Assembly (NCBI RefSeq): GCF_010119975.1
Contig: NZ_CP048222.1
Coordinates: 682,001-746,000, forward strand
DNA: 64,000 bases
Origin: Rhodocytophaga rosea
GTDB taxonomy: Bacteria > Bacteroidota > Bacteroidia > Cytophagales > 172606-1
Reading direction: 5' to 3'
Under the pieces are notes generated by a model. That model saw only the letters and a program-made list of their open reading frames with translations, ran no database searches and had not been told where the DNA came from. Positions 33,879 through 43,406 of this stretch are shown here, one piece after another. A program made the translations under genes and the position numbers. Positions within the stretch are counted from its first letter, which is position 1. Each line of letters starts with the position of its first letter.

Positions 33879-35132
33879 TTATTCCTGCATTTTTCTGAAA
33901 ACAATAGAGAAATTATGTCCGCCAAAACCAAAGGTATTACTTAACACCACATTAATTTTCCGGGATTGCGCCTTATTAAAAGTAAAGTTGAGCTTTGGGT
34001 CAAAGGCTTCATCATCGGTAAAATGATTAATGGTAGGCGGAACCAGCTGGTGTTTTATGGCAAGAATAGAGGCAATGGCTTCTATAGCTCCGGCTGCACC
34101 CAGCAAATGGCCAGTCATTGATTTAGTAGAGCTTATATTGAGTTTGTAGGCGTGTTCTCCAAATACTTTTTGAATGGCAGAAGTCTCGCTGATATCGCCT
34201 AACGGAGTAGACGTACCATGTACATTGATATAATCAATATCTTCTGGCTTAATACTGGAGTCGCGTAGCGCATCCCGCATTACATTTAATGCGCCTAAGC
34301 CTTCCGGGTGCGGCGCAGTAATATGATACGCATCTGACGACATTCCTCCGCCAATAAGCTCTGCATATATATGGGCACCCCGGGCTTTGGCATGTTCATA
34401 TTCTTCCAGAATTAACGCACCTGCTCCCTCGCCTAATACAAACCCATCCCGGTCTTTATCAAATGGGCGGGACGCAGTGGAAGGGTCATTATTGCGCTCA
34501 GATAAGGCTTTCATGGCATTAAAGCCACCAATACCTGCTTCCGTTACAGCGGCTTCGGAACCGCCGGCAATGGCTACATCAATACGGCCGATACGGATAT
34601 AATTTAAGGCATCTACTACCGCATTGGTAGCTGAGGCGCAGGCAGATACAGTAACAAAATTGGGTCCGCGAAACCCGTATTTAATCGACACAAAGCCAGA
34701 GCTTAAATCGGCGATCATTTTGGGAATAAAGAAAGGATTGAAACGGGGGGTTCCATCTCCTTTGGCAAAGCCTACTACTTCCTCCTGAAAGGTTTTGAGC
34801 CCGCCAATTCCTGATCCCCATATCACGCCGGCTCTGTCGAGATCTATTTTGGTAAGATCTAATTTTGAATCTTGTAATGCTTCTTCAGATACGACAAGGG
34901 CATACTGGGTAAAGGGGTCCATTTTGCGGGCCTCTTTACGGTCTATATGATTAAAAATATCGAAATTCTTTACTTCGCAGGCAAATTTAGTTCTAAATTT
35001 CTCTGCATTAAACTTCGTAATGGGAGCTGCCCCACTTACCCCGGCAGACAATGAATGCCAATAGTCATGTACATTATTTCCTATCGGGGTAAGGGCGCCT
35101 AATCCTGTTACTACTACTCTCCTAAAATTCAT
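33879..35132 (-). CDS. fabF: beta-ketoacyl-ACP synthase II
   Basis: A 417-residue condensing enzyme of type II fatty-acid synthesis, which extends acyl-ACP with malonyl-ACP. The N-terminal VVVTGLGALTPIG, the nucleophile Cys in VSACASATNA (about residue 164), and the two catalytic histidines in NVHGTSTPLGD and KSMTGHLLGAAG are present, with the C-terminal NTFGFGGHN. The length is normal. It lies 51 bases after acpP and 5 bases before rnc in the same direction, so the three are likely one transcript driven from the promoter before acpP. Confidence 0.97.
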   Translation of the reverse strand: MNFRRVVVTGLGALTPIGNNVHDYWHSLSAGVSGAAPITKFNAEKFRTKFACEVKNFDIFNHIDRKEARKMDPFTQYALVVSEEALQDSKLDLTKIDLDRAGVIWGSGIGGLKTFQEEVVGFAKGDGTPRFNPFFIPKMIADLSSGFVSIKYGFRGPNFVTVSACASATNAVVDALNYIRIGRIDVAIAGGSEAAVTEAGIGGFNAMKALSERNNDPSTASRPFDKDRDGFVLGEGAGALILEEYEHAKARGAHIYAELIGGGMSSDAYHITAPHPEGLGALNVMRDALRDSSIKPEDIDYINVHGTSTPLGDISETSAIQKVFGEHAYKLNISSTKSMTGHLLGAAGAIEAIASILAIKHQLVPPTINHFTDDEAFDPKLNFTFNKAQSRKINVVLSNTFGFGGHNFSIVFRKMQE

Positions 35133-35183
35133 AGAACGAATTTTCTGCCGAAGCAGAGTTGAATGGGAATGTGGGTTTGCTGC

Positions 35184-35420
35184 TTATTTCACGTTTTCTT
35201 CCAGGTAAGAAATCGCTTGGCCTACGGTAGCAATGTTTTCGGCCTGGTCATCAGGGATAGAAATGTTGAATTCTTTTTCAAACTCCATAATAAGTTCGAC
35301 AGTATCTAATGAATCGGCACCTAAATCATTTGTAAAGCTTGCTTCATTGGTTACCTCAGACTCTTCAACGCCTAATTTATCAATAATGATACTTTTAACT
35401 TTTTGTGCTATTTCTGACAT
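35184..35420 (-). CDS. acpP: acyl carrier protein
   Basis: A 78-residue acyl carrier protein. The phosphopantetheine-accepting Ser is in [15 protein letters not shown] (DSL motif, about residue 37). The sequence is strongly acidic, with the expected four-helix pattern, and matches housekeeping AcpP in length. It carries the growing chain for FabF and the other fatty-acid enzymes. It is the first gene of the acpP-fabF-rnc run and has a plausible promoter 30-60 bases upstream. Confidence 0.97.
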   Translation of the reverse strand: MSEIAQKVKSIIIDKLGVEESEVTNEASFTNDLGADSLDTVELIMEFEKEFNISIPDDQAENIATVGQAISYLEENVK

Positions 35421-35451
35421 TTCCTTTTATTTTTTTAGTTAAAAAACACTG

Positions 35452-35483
35452 CAAAGAAATACATTTAAACTAATATTGTCAAA
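35452..35483 (-). promoter_or_regulatory. Bacteroidota-type promoter of acpP-fabF-rnc
   Basis: On the minus strand, TTTG (35480-35483) and, 20 bases later, TTTCTTTG (35452-35459), one mismatch from TAnnTTTG. The acpP start lies about 30 bases downstream. Confidence 0.5.
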
Positions 35484-35715
35484 CAATTTTTTCTAATCTT
35501 ACATAAAAGTCTATTTTAATTTTAACTTTACGGCAGCCAATTGGTACTCTGATTTAACGCAATTAACAGCTAAAATGCCTTGCTATCGGTAAAACCGGGA
35601 GAGATAAACGCCTTTTCAGCGCTTAAAACAACTATGCGTAATCAACCAAATTTCAAATGTATACACATATTCAGCATAAGCCTTTAAACTAAACCTTTAA
35701 TCATCCATTATACGA

Positions 35716-37149
35716 ATGAAAATTCATTTCAATAAGACAAAAGTGCTCGCTACTGTAGGGCCTGCTTGTAACAAAAAAGAGCAGTTACTGGAGTTGATAC
35801 ATGCAGGCGTAGATGTATTCAGGCTCAATTTTTCGCATGGCAGCCATGAAGAACATGCCAAAGTGATTGAATATGTACGTGAGTTGAATAAAGAACATAA
35901 GCTAAATATCGGCTTACTTCAGGATTTGCAAGGGCCGAAAATCCGTACCAGGGAAGTAGAGAATAATGGGGTGATGCTCGAAAAAGGCAAAAAACTGGTA
36001 CTGACGCCAGAAAAATTAGTAGGAAATGCTGAGCGTATCAGCACAACCTATATTGAAATGGCGGATGATGTAAAGGTAGGCGACATGATTCTGGTGGATG
36101 ATGGCAAGATAGAGTTGAAAGTAACAGAAGTGAAAGGCAGCGATGTTATTACGGAAGTTGTATATGGAGGCATTTTAAAATCTAAAAAAGGTATTAATCT
36201 GCCCAATACCAAGGTATCTATTCCGGCACTTACCGAAAAAGACCGGGAAGATCTCATATTTGGACTCGAACAAAACCTGGACTGGATAGCTTTATCCTTT
36301 GTGAGAACGGCTGAAGAAGTACTGGAATTAAAAGATATTATCAAGCAAAAAGGAAGAACGGCAAAGGTAGTTTCTAAAATAGAAAAGCCCGAAGCCATTA
36401 CCAATATTGATGCTATTATTGCCGCCTCTGATGCCCTGATGGTAGCCCGTGGAGACCTGGGTGTGGAAGTTCCGATGGAACAAGTGCCGATGATTCAGAA
36501 AATGATTGTTCAGAAATGCAATCAACTGGCAAAGCCGGTAATTATTGCCACTCAGATGCTGGAAAGCATGATTACCAATCCCCGTCCGACCAGGGCAGAG
36601 ATAAACGATATTGCTAATTCTGTAATTGATGGTGCAGATACGCTGATGCTGAGTGCAGAATCGGCTTCAGGCATGTATCCGGTTCTGGCCGTAAAAAGCA
36701 TGACAGAAACCATCCGTCAGGTAGAAGAATCGGCTGAGATTTATTATAAGAACCATGCCTATGTAATGAAATTACGGGATGAGAACTTTAACAATAATAA
36801 TGTAGTGGTAAGTGCCTGCCGTCTGGCCAGAGATACTGGTGCCAAAGCCATAGTAGGCATGACAAGTTCGGGATATACCGCTTTCCGGATTTCCAGCCAC
36901 CGACCTAAGTCCAATATATTTGTGTTTACCAGCAATCAATCACTGTTGAATCAATTGAGTTTACTTTGGGGCGTACGGGCTATCTATTATGATAAGTCTA
37001 ATTCCACTGATGAAACTTTCCAAGACATTACCAGAATCCTGAAAGAAAATCATCAGATCAATGTTGGGGATGTTCTTGTTCACACGGTAAGTATGCCTAT
37101 CGGCAAAAAACAACGCACCAATACTATTAAGCTGAGTGTAGTTGAGTAA
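35716..37149 (+). CDS. pyk: pyruvate kinase
   Basis: A 477-residue pyruvate kinase, converting phosphoenolpyruvate and ADP to pyruvate and ATP in glycolysis. The substrate and metal site is shown by KVLATVGPACN, FRLNFSHGSHEEH, the signature KIEKPEAITNIDAIIAASD with catalytic Lys, MVARGDLGVEVP and MLSAESASGMYP. The C-terminal regulatory domain is full length, ending in the NTIKLSVVE strand. The gene is monocistronic, with about 300 bases of upstream sequence after the divergent acpP gene and a strong terminator at 37228. Confidence 0.97.
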   Translation: MKIHFNKTKVLATVGPACNKKEQLLELIHAGVDVFRLNFSHGSHEEHAKVIEYVRELNKEHKLNIGLLQDLQGPKIRTREVENNGVMLEKGKKLVLTPEKLVGNAERISTTYIEMADDVKVGDMILVDDGKIELKVTEVKGSDVITEVVYGGILKSKKGINLPNTKVSIPALTEKDREDLIFGLEQNLDWIALSFVRTAEEVLELKDIIKQKGRTAKVVSKIEKPEAITNIDAIIAASDALMVARGDLGVEVPMEQVPMIQKMIVQKCNQLAKPVIIATQMLESMITNPRPTRAEINDIANSVIDGADTLMLSAESASGMYPVLAVKSMTETIRQVEESAEIYYKNHAYVMKLRDENFNNNNVVVSACRLARDTGAKAIVGMTSSGYTAFRISSHRPKSNIFVFTSNQSLLNQLSLLWGVRAIYYDKSNSTDETFQDITRILKENHQINVGDVLVHTVSMPIGKKQRTNTIKLSVVE

Positions 37150-37227
37150 TAATAAATTGTTGATGATGGTTGGCAAACAGCTGAATGTACCACTATATAA
37201 ATAGTAGAAGATTACATTTGATAAAAC

Positions 37228-37260
37228 AAAAAGCCCTGTTATTGAATAACAGGGCTTTTT
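37228..37260. terminator. bidirectional intrinsic terminator between pyk and the DUF5606 gene
   Basis: AAAAAGCCCTGTTATT and its complement flank a short loop (37228-37260), with A-run on one side and T-run on the other, so it can serve both convergent genes. Confidence 0.93.
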
Positions 37261-37280
37261 ATTAGTTAAAACTTAATCTA

Positions 37281-37739
37281 TCAGGATTTTTTTGTTTCTG
37301 CTGGTTCTTCAGTAGCCGCTTCCTCTGCCTTTTCACCTTCTTTCTTTTCAAACAGTTCAGGCGCATGAGCAGCCAGAATAGAATACCAGTTTACTAATTT
37401 TTTAATATCAGAAGTATATACCCTTTCTGTATCGTAGTTAGGTACCACACTTTCAATAAAATCAGCCAGTTCATTGGTAGAAGATTTGGCGTTGGCCGGG
37501 ATATCTTTTCCATACTTTTCATGAATCGACATCAGTACTTCTTCCAGCGGAACGGATGATTCCTTACCGGTGGTGTAAATAGATATCTCTTTCAGCAAAG
37601 ATACACGGTGTTGGGTTCCAGCGACTACCCTGCTTTTTTGCGCATCCAGCGACTCCAAAATCACACCGGTACGTGTTGGTTTCACAACTTTAAATAATCC
37701 GCCTTTTCCTGAAATGGTGGCTACTTCTTTTAATTCCAT
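37281..37739 (-). CDS. DUF5606 protein
   Basis: A 152-residue protein typical of Bacteroidota. The N-terminal half (MELKEVATISGKGGLFKVV, with LESLDAQKSRVVAG) is the DUF5606 domain, an SH3-like beta fold by pattern. The middle contains a helical part with the phrase SIHEKYGKDIPANAKSS, and the end is a Glu/Ala-rich acidic tail (EKAEEAATEEPAETKKS) that is probably disordered. The function is unknown; some annotations of relatives link it to RNA or ribosome contexts, but nothing here proves that. It follows a TonB C-terminal domain protein by 25 bases. Confidence 0.85.
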   Translation of the reverse strand: MELKEVATISGKGGLFKVVKPTRTGVILESLDAQKSRVVAGTQHRVSLLKEISIYTTGKESSVPLEEVLMSIHEKYGKDIPANAKSSTNELADFIESVVPNYDTERVYTSDIKKLVNWYSILAAHAPELFEKKEGEKAEEAATEEPAETKKS

Positions 37740-37764
37740 GAATATAAATTTATATACTTACACA

Positions 37765-38136
37765 TTATTTAGGCAAATCAAAACGCACTGGCACAGTAGC
37801 ATCTACCCTGTAACCTGGTGCGTTAAACTTCAGAGCACGCACAATACGCATAGCTTCGTCACCACAGCCGGCACCTATATTTTTAATTAATTTATGGTTA
37901 ACCATTTTACCATTTTCTTCCAGGGTGAAAGCTACTACACACTCTCCATGTATCCGGTTGCGTTTGGCCATTGGTGGATATATCATATTTTTTTGAATAT
38001 CAGCCAGTAAAGCTTCTTTTCCACCGGGGTAATGCTCAGCTACTGGAACCACTTTTCCATTACCAGCGCTCTGGGCGAATGAAGCAAAGCCAGCTAGTAC
38101 ACAGATGCAGATTACGATCAAAAATTTGTTTCTCAT
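37765..38136 (-). CDS. exported TonB C-terminal domain protein
   Basis: A 123-residue protein with a signal peptide (ending ASFAQS) and a single TonB C-terminal domain: YPGGKEALLADIQKNMIYPP, GECVVAFTLEENGKMV, and the closing AMRIVRALKFNAPGYR and VPVRFDLP strands. It lacks the membrane anchor and proline-rich spacer of a true energy-coupling TonB, so it is a small periplasmic TonB_C-like protein of the kind common in Bacteroidota. The role is not known. It is the promoter-proximal gene of a two-gene set with DUF5606. Confidence 0.87.
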   Translation of the reverse strand: MRNKFLIVICICVLAGFASFAQSAGNGKVVPVAEHYPGGKEALLADIQKNMIYPPMAKRNRIHGECVVAFTLEENGKMVNHKLIKNIGAGCGDEAMRIVRALKFNAPGYRVDATVPVRFDLPK

Positions 38137-38279
38137 AGCGATTGGATATAATGAAAAAGATTATTCCACATATCTAAAGAAAAAATAATCCTTTTATTGC
38201 CAAAACTACCCAATTTTATTACAAGCCACAAAGATAGAAATACAATAATGAAATGCTTCAGTGTAAAAAGAAAAAGACG

Positions 38280-38885
38280 CTACACTTTTGTATATGTCTC
38301 ATTAAGCGAACTGATATAGGATAAAATTTCTTCTTTTCCCTCGTTGGATACAGCAGAAGTGGTAAAAGAAACAGGCAATTCCTCCCAGAATTCCAGCATT
38401 TTTGTTTGAATAGCTTCTACGTTCTGAACGGTTCTTGTTTTGGATTGTTTATCGGCTTTTGTGAATATAATGGCAAATGGAATCTGAGATTCGCCCAGCC
38501 ACTGCATAAATTCGAGATCCACATTCTGTGCTTCATGCCTGGAATCGATTAATACAAATACACAAAGCAGATTTTCACGATGCCGTAAATATGTTCTGGT
38601 CATCTGGGTCCATTTTTCTTTATCCGCTTTACTAGCCTGAGCCCATCCATATCCTGGTAAATCTACCAGATACCAGGAATCATTGATTAAAAAATGATTA
38701 ATAAGCTGGGTTTTCCCGGGTTTCTGGGATGTTTTTGCCAGCGTAGACTTCCCAGTCAGCATATTAATAAGCGACGATTTTCCCACATTCGAACGGCCTA
38801 TAAATGCATATTCCGGCTTATCCGGCTGTGGACATTTTTTATAATCGGTATTGCTGATAACAAATGTGGCTTGTTCTATTTTCAT
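38280..38885 (-). CDS. engB: ribosome biogenesis GTP-binding protein EngB/YsxC
   Basis: About 201 residues from the ATG at 38885 ([12 protein letters not shown]), which matches the usual start of the family; an upstream in-frame ATG would add 11 residues with no counterpart. The GTPase motifs are G1 [13 protein letters not shown]3 DLPGYGWA, G4 TKADK and G5 TSAVSNEG. EngB acts in assembly of the large ribosomal subunit and is essential in many bacteria. The gene is divergent from the PorE-like gene at 39050 with about 160 bases between the starts. Confidence 0.95.
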   Translation of the reverse strand: MKIEQATFVISNTDYKKCPQPDKPEYAFIGRSNVGKSSLINMLTGKSTLAKTSQKPGKTQLINHFLINDSWYLVDLPGYGWAQASKADKEKWTQMTRTYLRHRENLLCVFVLIDSRHEAQNVDLEFMQWLGESQIPFAIIFTKADKQSKTRTVQNVEAIQTKMLEFWEELPVSFTTSAVSNEGKEEILSYISSLNETYTKV

Positions 38886-39008
38886 GGCAGCGGGCATTTT
38901 ATATAAGATATTCTGCAAAAATACAATTTTAAAACAAGCCTATACGGCTTACCGGATAAACTTACATTGTGCTTTCATTTTACAGGTATTACCCACACGT
39001 AATTTGTT

Positions 39009-39016
39009 TACATTTG
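39009..39016 (+). promoter_or_regulatory. -7 box TACATTTG before the first PorE-like gene
   Basis: A perfect TAnnTTTG match 34 bases before the start codon at 39050. No good TTTG lies at the expected -33 distance, so only the -7 part is claimed. Confidence 0.45.
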
Positions 39017-39049
39017 ATTAGCTCCTGAGCTTTTACTTTTAATATCTCT

Positions 39050-41044
39050 ATGAAAAAGGCTATATACTGTATTTTTTTCCTTTGCCTGCTTGTCAACGGA
39101 CATTTGTTTGCCCAGTCTGTGAAGCGGATTTTTAAGGAAGCGGATGGTTATTTTGAGAGTGCCGAATACGAAACTGCCCTGGATTTATACTTGCAAGGTT
39201 TAAAGCTCGATCCTGAAAATGCACAAGCCAACTTCAAAGCAGGGATGTGTTATCTACAATCCATTCACGAAGACAGGGCCATTCCATATTTGCTCAAAGC
39301 TTATAAAAAAATGCCTGATGTTTCTCCAGATATACAATTCTATTTAGCAGAAGCGTATCAATACAATCATCAGTTTGCAGAAGCAAAACAGGCGTATGAA
39401 CAGTATAAATCAACTTATACCGGAAAAGATGCCGCGGTAGCAACCAGGCTAAGCCGCCGTATTTTTGAATGTGAAAATGGAATCAAATACATCAAACAGC
39501 CAGTAAAAGCCCAGATTGATAATATTGGTCCTATTGTTAACACCAAATTTGCCGAATATGCTCCGGTTATTTCTGCCGACGAATCGGTTCTGGTATTCAC
39601 CTCCCGCCGGGAAGGCTCTACGGGCAACTTTGTTTCTCTGGATGACAACCAGTATTATGAAGACATTTATATAGCGAACAAAGTCAACGGCACCTGGACG
39701 GCTCCTAAAAATATCCAGGAAATCAATACCGAAAAACACGATGCCTGTATCGCTTTATCGGCCGATGGGAAACAGCTTTTTATCTATAAAGACAGCAAGG
39801 GCGGCGATATTTATGTATCTAATTTCGATGCAGGGGAAAATATATGGTCTAAGCCGCAAAGTTTAGGCGACAATGTAAATACCAAATACCAGGAACCCTC
39901 CGTATCCATGACTGCCGATGGAAATACTATCTATTTCTCTAGTAACCGTCCTGGTGGAACTGGTGGACTAGATATTTATATGAGCCGGAAAGATGAAAAA
40001 GGAAAGTGGGGAGAAGCCGTAAACATTAGTGGCCCGGTAAATACACCTTACGATGAAGATGCCCCTTTTATTCATCCGGATGGTCAAACGCTATATTTCA
40101 GTTCGCGCGGACATGCCGGCATGGGTAATTATGATATTTATCGGTCTACTTTGGATGCAGGCGGCAAATGGTCGGAACCAGAAAATTTAGGGTATCCGAT
40201 TAATACTTCCGGCGACGATACCTATTTTGTACTATCTGCCGACAATCAACATGGTTATTATGCTTCAGCTAAAGAAGGAGGCGTTGGTGAAAAGGATATT
40301 TATATTATTTCTATGCCAAAAAGGGAAGCCTTGGCTACTACAACCAAAACTACCATTCAGCCAGCAAAACCTGCGCTGAAAACCCTTCAGGTGGGGCCTA
40401 CAGCTAAAGCTGATATCAAAAGTGCGATTACAATTCTGAAAGGTACGGTGATTGATGCCTTTTCGAAAGCACCTTTAGAAGCAGATATTGTGCTTGTGAA
40501 TAATGAAAATGCTGAAACAGTATCTGAACAACGGTCAGATACGAGCGGCTTTTATAAAACGACGATGCCTTCCGGAAAAAATTATGGATTTTCTGTACAA
40601 AAAGAAGGGTATTTATTTCATTCTGAAAACTATGACATCCCAGCCAGTGAAGGTTACCAGGAAATCACCCTGAATGTGGAACTGAAAAAAGTAAGTGTAG
40701 GCTCCCGCATCATTCTACGAAATATCTTTTTCGATTTTGATAAAGCTACCTTGAAAAAAGAATCTACGGCTGAGCTTGAAAAACTGCTGGAAATCATGAA
40801 TGAAGTACCTACCCTGAAAATAGAAATCTCAGGCCATACCGATAATAAAGGTAGTGCAGACTATAACAAAAAGCTTTCTGAACGCAGAGCTAAATCGGTA
40901 GTAGATTACTTACTGGCAAAAGGAATTAGTCCAGACAGGCTCCGGTATGCTGGGTATGGCATGGACCGTCCACTGGTTTCTAATGATGAAGAAGAAGGTA
41001 GGCAATTGAACCGGAGAACGGAATTTGAAATTATTGGAAATTAA
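39050..41044 (+). CDS. PorE-like outer-membrane protein: TPR, beta-propeller, CRD-like and OmpA domains (first paralogue)
   Basis: A 664-residue protein with a signal peptide (to HLFAQS). The domain order is TPR repeats (about residues 25-140), a PD40 beta-propeller (about 170-430, with repeats such as GNTIYFSSNRPGGTGGLDIY and QTLYFSSRGHAGMGNYDIY), a carboxypeptidase-regulatory-like domain (about 465-540, ILKGTVIDAFSKAPLEADI), and an OmpA C-terminal peptidoglycan-binding domain (from IFFDFDKATL, with ISGHTDNKG and NRRTEFEI). This order is that of PorE of the type IX secretion machinery, but several paralogues usually exist, so a secretion role is only possible. A related gene follows directly. 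Confidence 0.9.
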   Translation: MKKAIYCIFFLCLLVNGHLFAQSVKRIFKEADGYFESAEYETALDLYLQGLKLDPENAQANFKAGMCYLQSIHEDRAIPYLLKAYKKMPDVSPDIQFYLAEAYQYNHQFAEAKQAYEQYKSTYTGKDAAVATRLSRRIFECENGIKYIKQPVKAQIDNIGPIVNTKFAEYAPVISADESVLVFTSRREGSTGNFVSLDDNQYYEDIYIANKVNGTWTAPKNIQEINTEKHDACIALSADGKQLFIYKDSKGGDIYVSNFDAGENIWSKPQSLGDNVNTKYQEPSVSMTADGNTIYFSSNRPGGTGGLDIYMSRKDEKGKWGEAVNISGPVNTPYDEDAPFIHPDGQTLYFSSRGHAGMGNYDIYRSTLDAGGKWSEPENLGYPINTSGDDTYFVLSADNQHGYYASAKEGGVGEKDIYIISMPKREALATTTKTTIQPAKPALKTLQVGPTAKADIKSAITILKGTVIDAFSKAPLEADIVLVNNENAETVSEQRSDTSGFYKTTMPSGKNYGFSVQKEGYLFHSENYDIPASEGYQEITLNVELKKVSVGSRIILRNIFFDFDKATLKKESTAELEKLLEIMNEVPTLKIEISGHTDNKGSADYNKKLSERRAKSVVDYLLAKGISPDRLRYAGYGMDRPLVSNDEEEGRQLNRRTEFEIIGN

Positions 41045-41178
41045 AATGACACCCATTTTTTAACTAATTAGTTACATGGAACATATTTACCAGTTAAATG
41101 CACAGAATGCTGATAATAGCCTGTTTAGATTGCATTCTCTCTACAAACAGACTCTTTTTCTTTTTTCGGTATGATCCA

Positions 41179-43251
41179 ATGAAAGAAGCGTATATAAAAA
41201 TGTTGAAATATTCTCTCCTGATAACTTGCTTGCTAAGCTTACTTATCAGCCACACCCTTGTGTATGCACAGGTTGACAAAGATTTGGTAGCAGAGGCAGA
41301 TGCCGCTTACAATATCGGTGCTAAATCGCTGGCTTTGGATAACTACCAGCTGGCTTTAAAAGCAAACCCTGATAACGTACGAGCGAATTTTATGGCAGGT
41401 AAATCTATTCTGGAAACCATAGATAAAAGCCGGGCCAGTAAATATCTGATTAGAGCTTATGAACTTGATCCAAATATAAGTCCGGATATATTACTACTCA
41501 TTGGACAATCGTTCCAGTTTGGCAAAGATTTCGATAATGCCATTACTTACTATGAAAAGCATAAACAACGGATAGAAGCAGATGCTGCATTAAATAAGAA
41601 GGCTAAGAAAACTACAATCAAAGTAGCATTAGCAGAGATAGATGTAAAGATCGCTCAGTGTAATAATGGAAAAAAATACACCAATGATCCTTTGGAATAT
41701 GCGATTAAAAACCTGGGAGATGGGGTAAATACTGGGTTTGCCGATTATGCACCTGCCGTGAACAAAGATGAAAACCTTATGATCTTTACTTCCCGTAGAG
41801 AAGGAAGCACAGGTATTGGTAACGTGGATAAAGATTTACAATTTTTCGAGGATATATACATATCTGAATTTAAAGATGGTGCATGGCAAGCTGCCAAAAA
41901 CATTGGAACGAATATCAACACCGAGTACCATGATGCCAGTATTGGTCTGTCGGGCGATGGAAAAGAGTTATTCTTATATAAAGATGAGAATGGAGGAGAT
42001 ATTTATGTATCCAGGCAGAAAAATGACGGTACCTGGTCTGATCCGGAGCCTATTAGCAGCAATGTAAACTCTACTCACAACGAAAACTCCGTTTCAATTT
42101 CTCCAGATGGCCAGACTTTGTTTTTCACCAGCGACCGTCCTGGCGGAAAAGGAGGAATAGATATTTATATCAGCAAGCTGGATAAAAGAGGGCAATGGAG
42201 CAAACCTTCTAATATTGGTGCGCCTATTAACACAGCAGCCGATGAAGATGGCCCCTTTATAGATTATGATGGTAAAACACTCTACTTCAGTTCACGCGGG
42301 CATGAAGGAATGGGAGGATATGATATTTTCGTTTCTGAATTTGATAGTACTACCAAAAAATGGTCGGAGCCGGTAAATATTGGCTACCCCATCAATACTC
42401 CAGATGAAGATATTTATTTTGTAAAATCCGGTGACCGGAAATTCGGGTATTATGCATCGGTAAAAGATGGAGGATTGGGTGAAAAAGATATTTACAAAGT
42501 AGCTATTCCGGATAACCTCCAGAATTATGATAAGCTCAAAGTCCGTAAAATTGAAGGAAAACCTATTGCTAAACTGGATACGCCTGCCGAAATAAAGCCT
42601 GTAACACTTACCATACAAATTCTCGATGAACTCAATAGTTCTCCTATGGATGCGATCGTAGCTGTAAAATCTTCGGGCGATAACATAGAGGCAAGCATCA
42701 GTAAAGTGGGTGAAGGCATATATACGTGTACATTCAATAATATTACAGAAAAAGAATATACCATTGCTGTAGAAAAAAACGGCTATATGTTCAAAAATGT
42801 AGGTGTTACCATTCCGGCTGTATCTGCACAGGTGAGTGAGATTAATAAGAATGTCATTCTTTCTAAACTACAAATCGGTTTCAAATCTATCCTGAGAAAT
42901 ATTTATTTCGATAGTGGCAAAGCAAGTCTTAAATCTGAATCTTACGAAGAACTGAATAAACTGGAACGCATGCTTCGGGAGAATCCGCAGTATCACATTG
43001 AGATTTCAGGGCATACCGATAAAATTGGCGACCCGGCATATAATAAAAAGCTCTCCCAGCAACGGGCAAATAAAGTTATCAAATTCCTGATCGATAAAGG
43101 CATTGAATCAAACCGTTTGACTGCTGTAGGATACGGGGAAAAAAAGCCGCTGGCTACTAACGATGATGAACTGGAAGGCCGGGAAATTAACCGGAGAACA
43201 GAATTTGAAATAAAAGGCGGAGATCTACAATCCAGTCACAAAGAGCAATAA
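41179..43251 (+). CDS. PorE-like outer-membrane protein: TPR, beta-propeller, CRD-like and OmpA domains (second paralogue)
   Basis: About 690 residues from the ATG at 41179 (MKEAYIKMLKYSLLI); a later ATG at 41200 would also give a good signal peptide ending LVYAQ. The layout repeats that of the upstream gene: TPR repeats, PD40 blades (GQTLFFTSDRPGGKGGIDIY, KTLYFSSRGHEGMGGYDIF), a CRD-like domain and OmpA end (IYFDSGKASLK, ISGHTDKIG, NRRTEFEIKGG). The two genes are tandem paralogues in the same direction, 134 bases apart, and arose by duplication followed by marked divergence. They may form one transcript, ended at 43307. Envelope anchoring to peptidoglycan is predicted. Confidence 0.9.
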   Translation: MKEAYIKMLKYSLLITCLLSLLISHTLVYAQVDKDLVAEADAAYNIGAKSLALDNYQLALKANPDNVRANFMAGKSILETIDKSRASKYLIRAYELDPNISPDILLLIGQSFQFGKDFDNAITYYEKHKQRIEADAALNKKAKKTTIKVALAEIDVKIAQCNNGKKYTNDPLEYAIKNLGDGVNTGFADYAPAVNKDENLMIFTSRREGSTGIGNVDKDLQFFEDIYISEFKDGAWQAAKNIGTNINTEYHDASIGLSGDGKELFLYKDENGGDIYVSRQKNDGTWSDPEPISSNVNSTHNENSVSISPDGQTLFFTSDRPGGKGGIDIYISKLDKRGQWSKPSNIGAPINTAADEDGPFIDYDGKTLYFSSRGHEGMGGYDIFVSEFDSTTKKWSEPVNIGYPINTPDEDIYFVKSGDRKFGYYASVKDGGLGEKDIYKVAIPDNLQNYDKLKVRKIEGKPIAKLDTPAEIKPVTLTIQILDELNSSPMDAIVAVKSSGDNIEASISKVGEGIYTCTFNNITEKEYTIAVEKNGYMFKNVGVTIPAVSAQVSEINKNVILSKLQIGFKSILRNIYFDSGKASLKSESYEELNKLERMLRENPQYHIEISGHTDKIGDPAYNKKLSQQRANKVIKFLIDKGIESNRLTAVGYGEKKPLATNDDELEGREINRRTEFEIKGGDLQSSHKEQ

Positions 43252-43306
43252 TCAATACAGCATTTCTACAGCTGATAATTATTAAAAAGCTTTAAACTTT
43301 GATATT

Positions 43307-43338
43307 AAACAGGCTACCAAAAATGGTAGCCTGTTTTT
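43307..43338. terminator. bidirectional intrinsic terminator
   Basis: AAACAGGCTACCA (43307-43319) pairs with TGGTAGCCTGTTT (43324-43336), followed by T-run; the A-rich left side lets it serve the convergent DJ-1/PfpI gene as well. Confidence 0.9.
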
Positions 43339-43406
43339 TCTGTACGCCGCTATTACTTATTGATTTCCAAAGTTCAGGTAGATCCGGAAAGTAGTATGCT
43401 ATTCTC

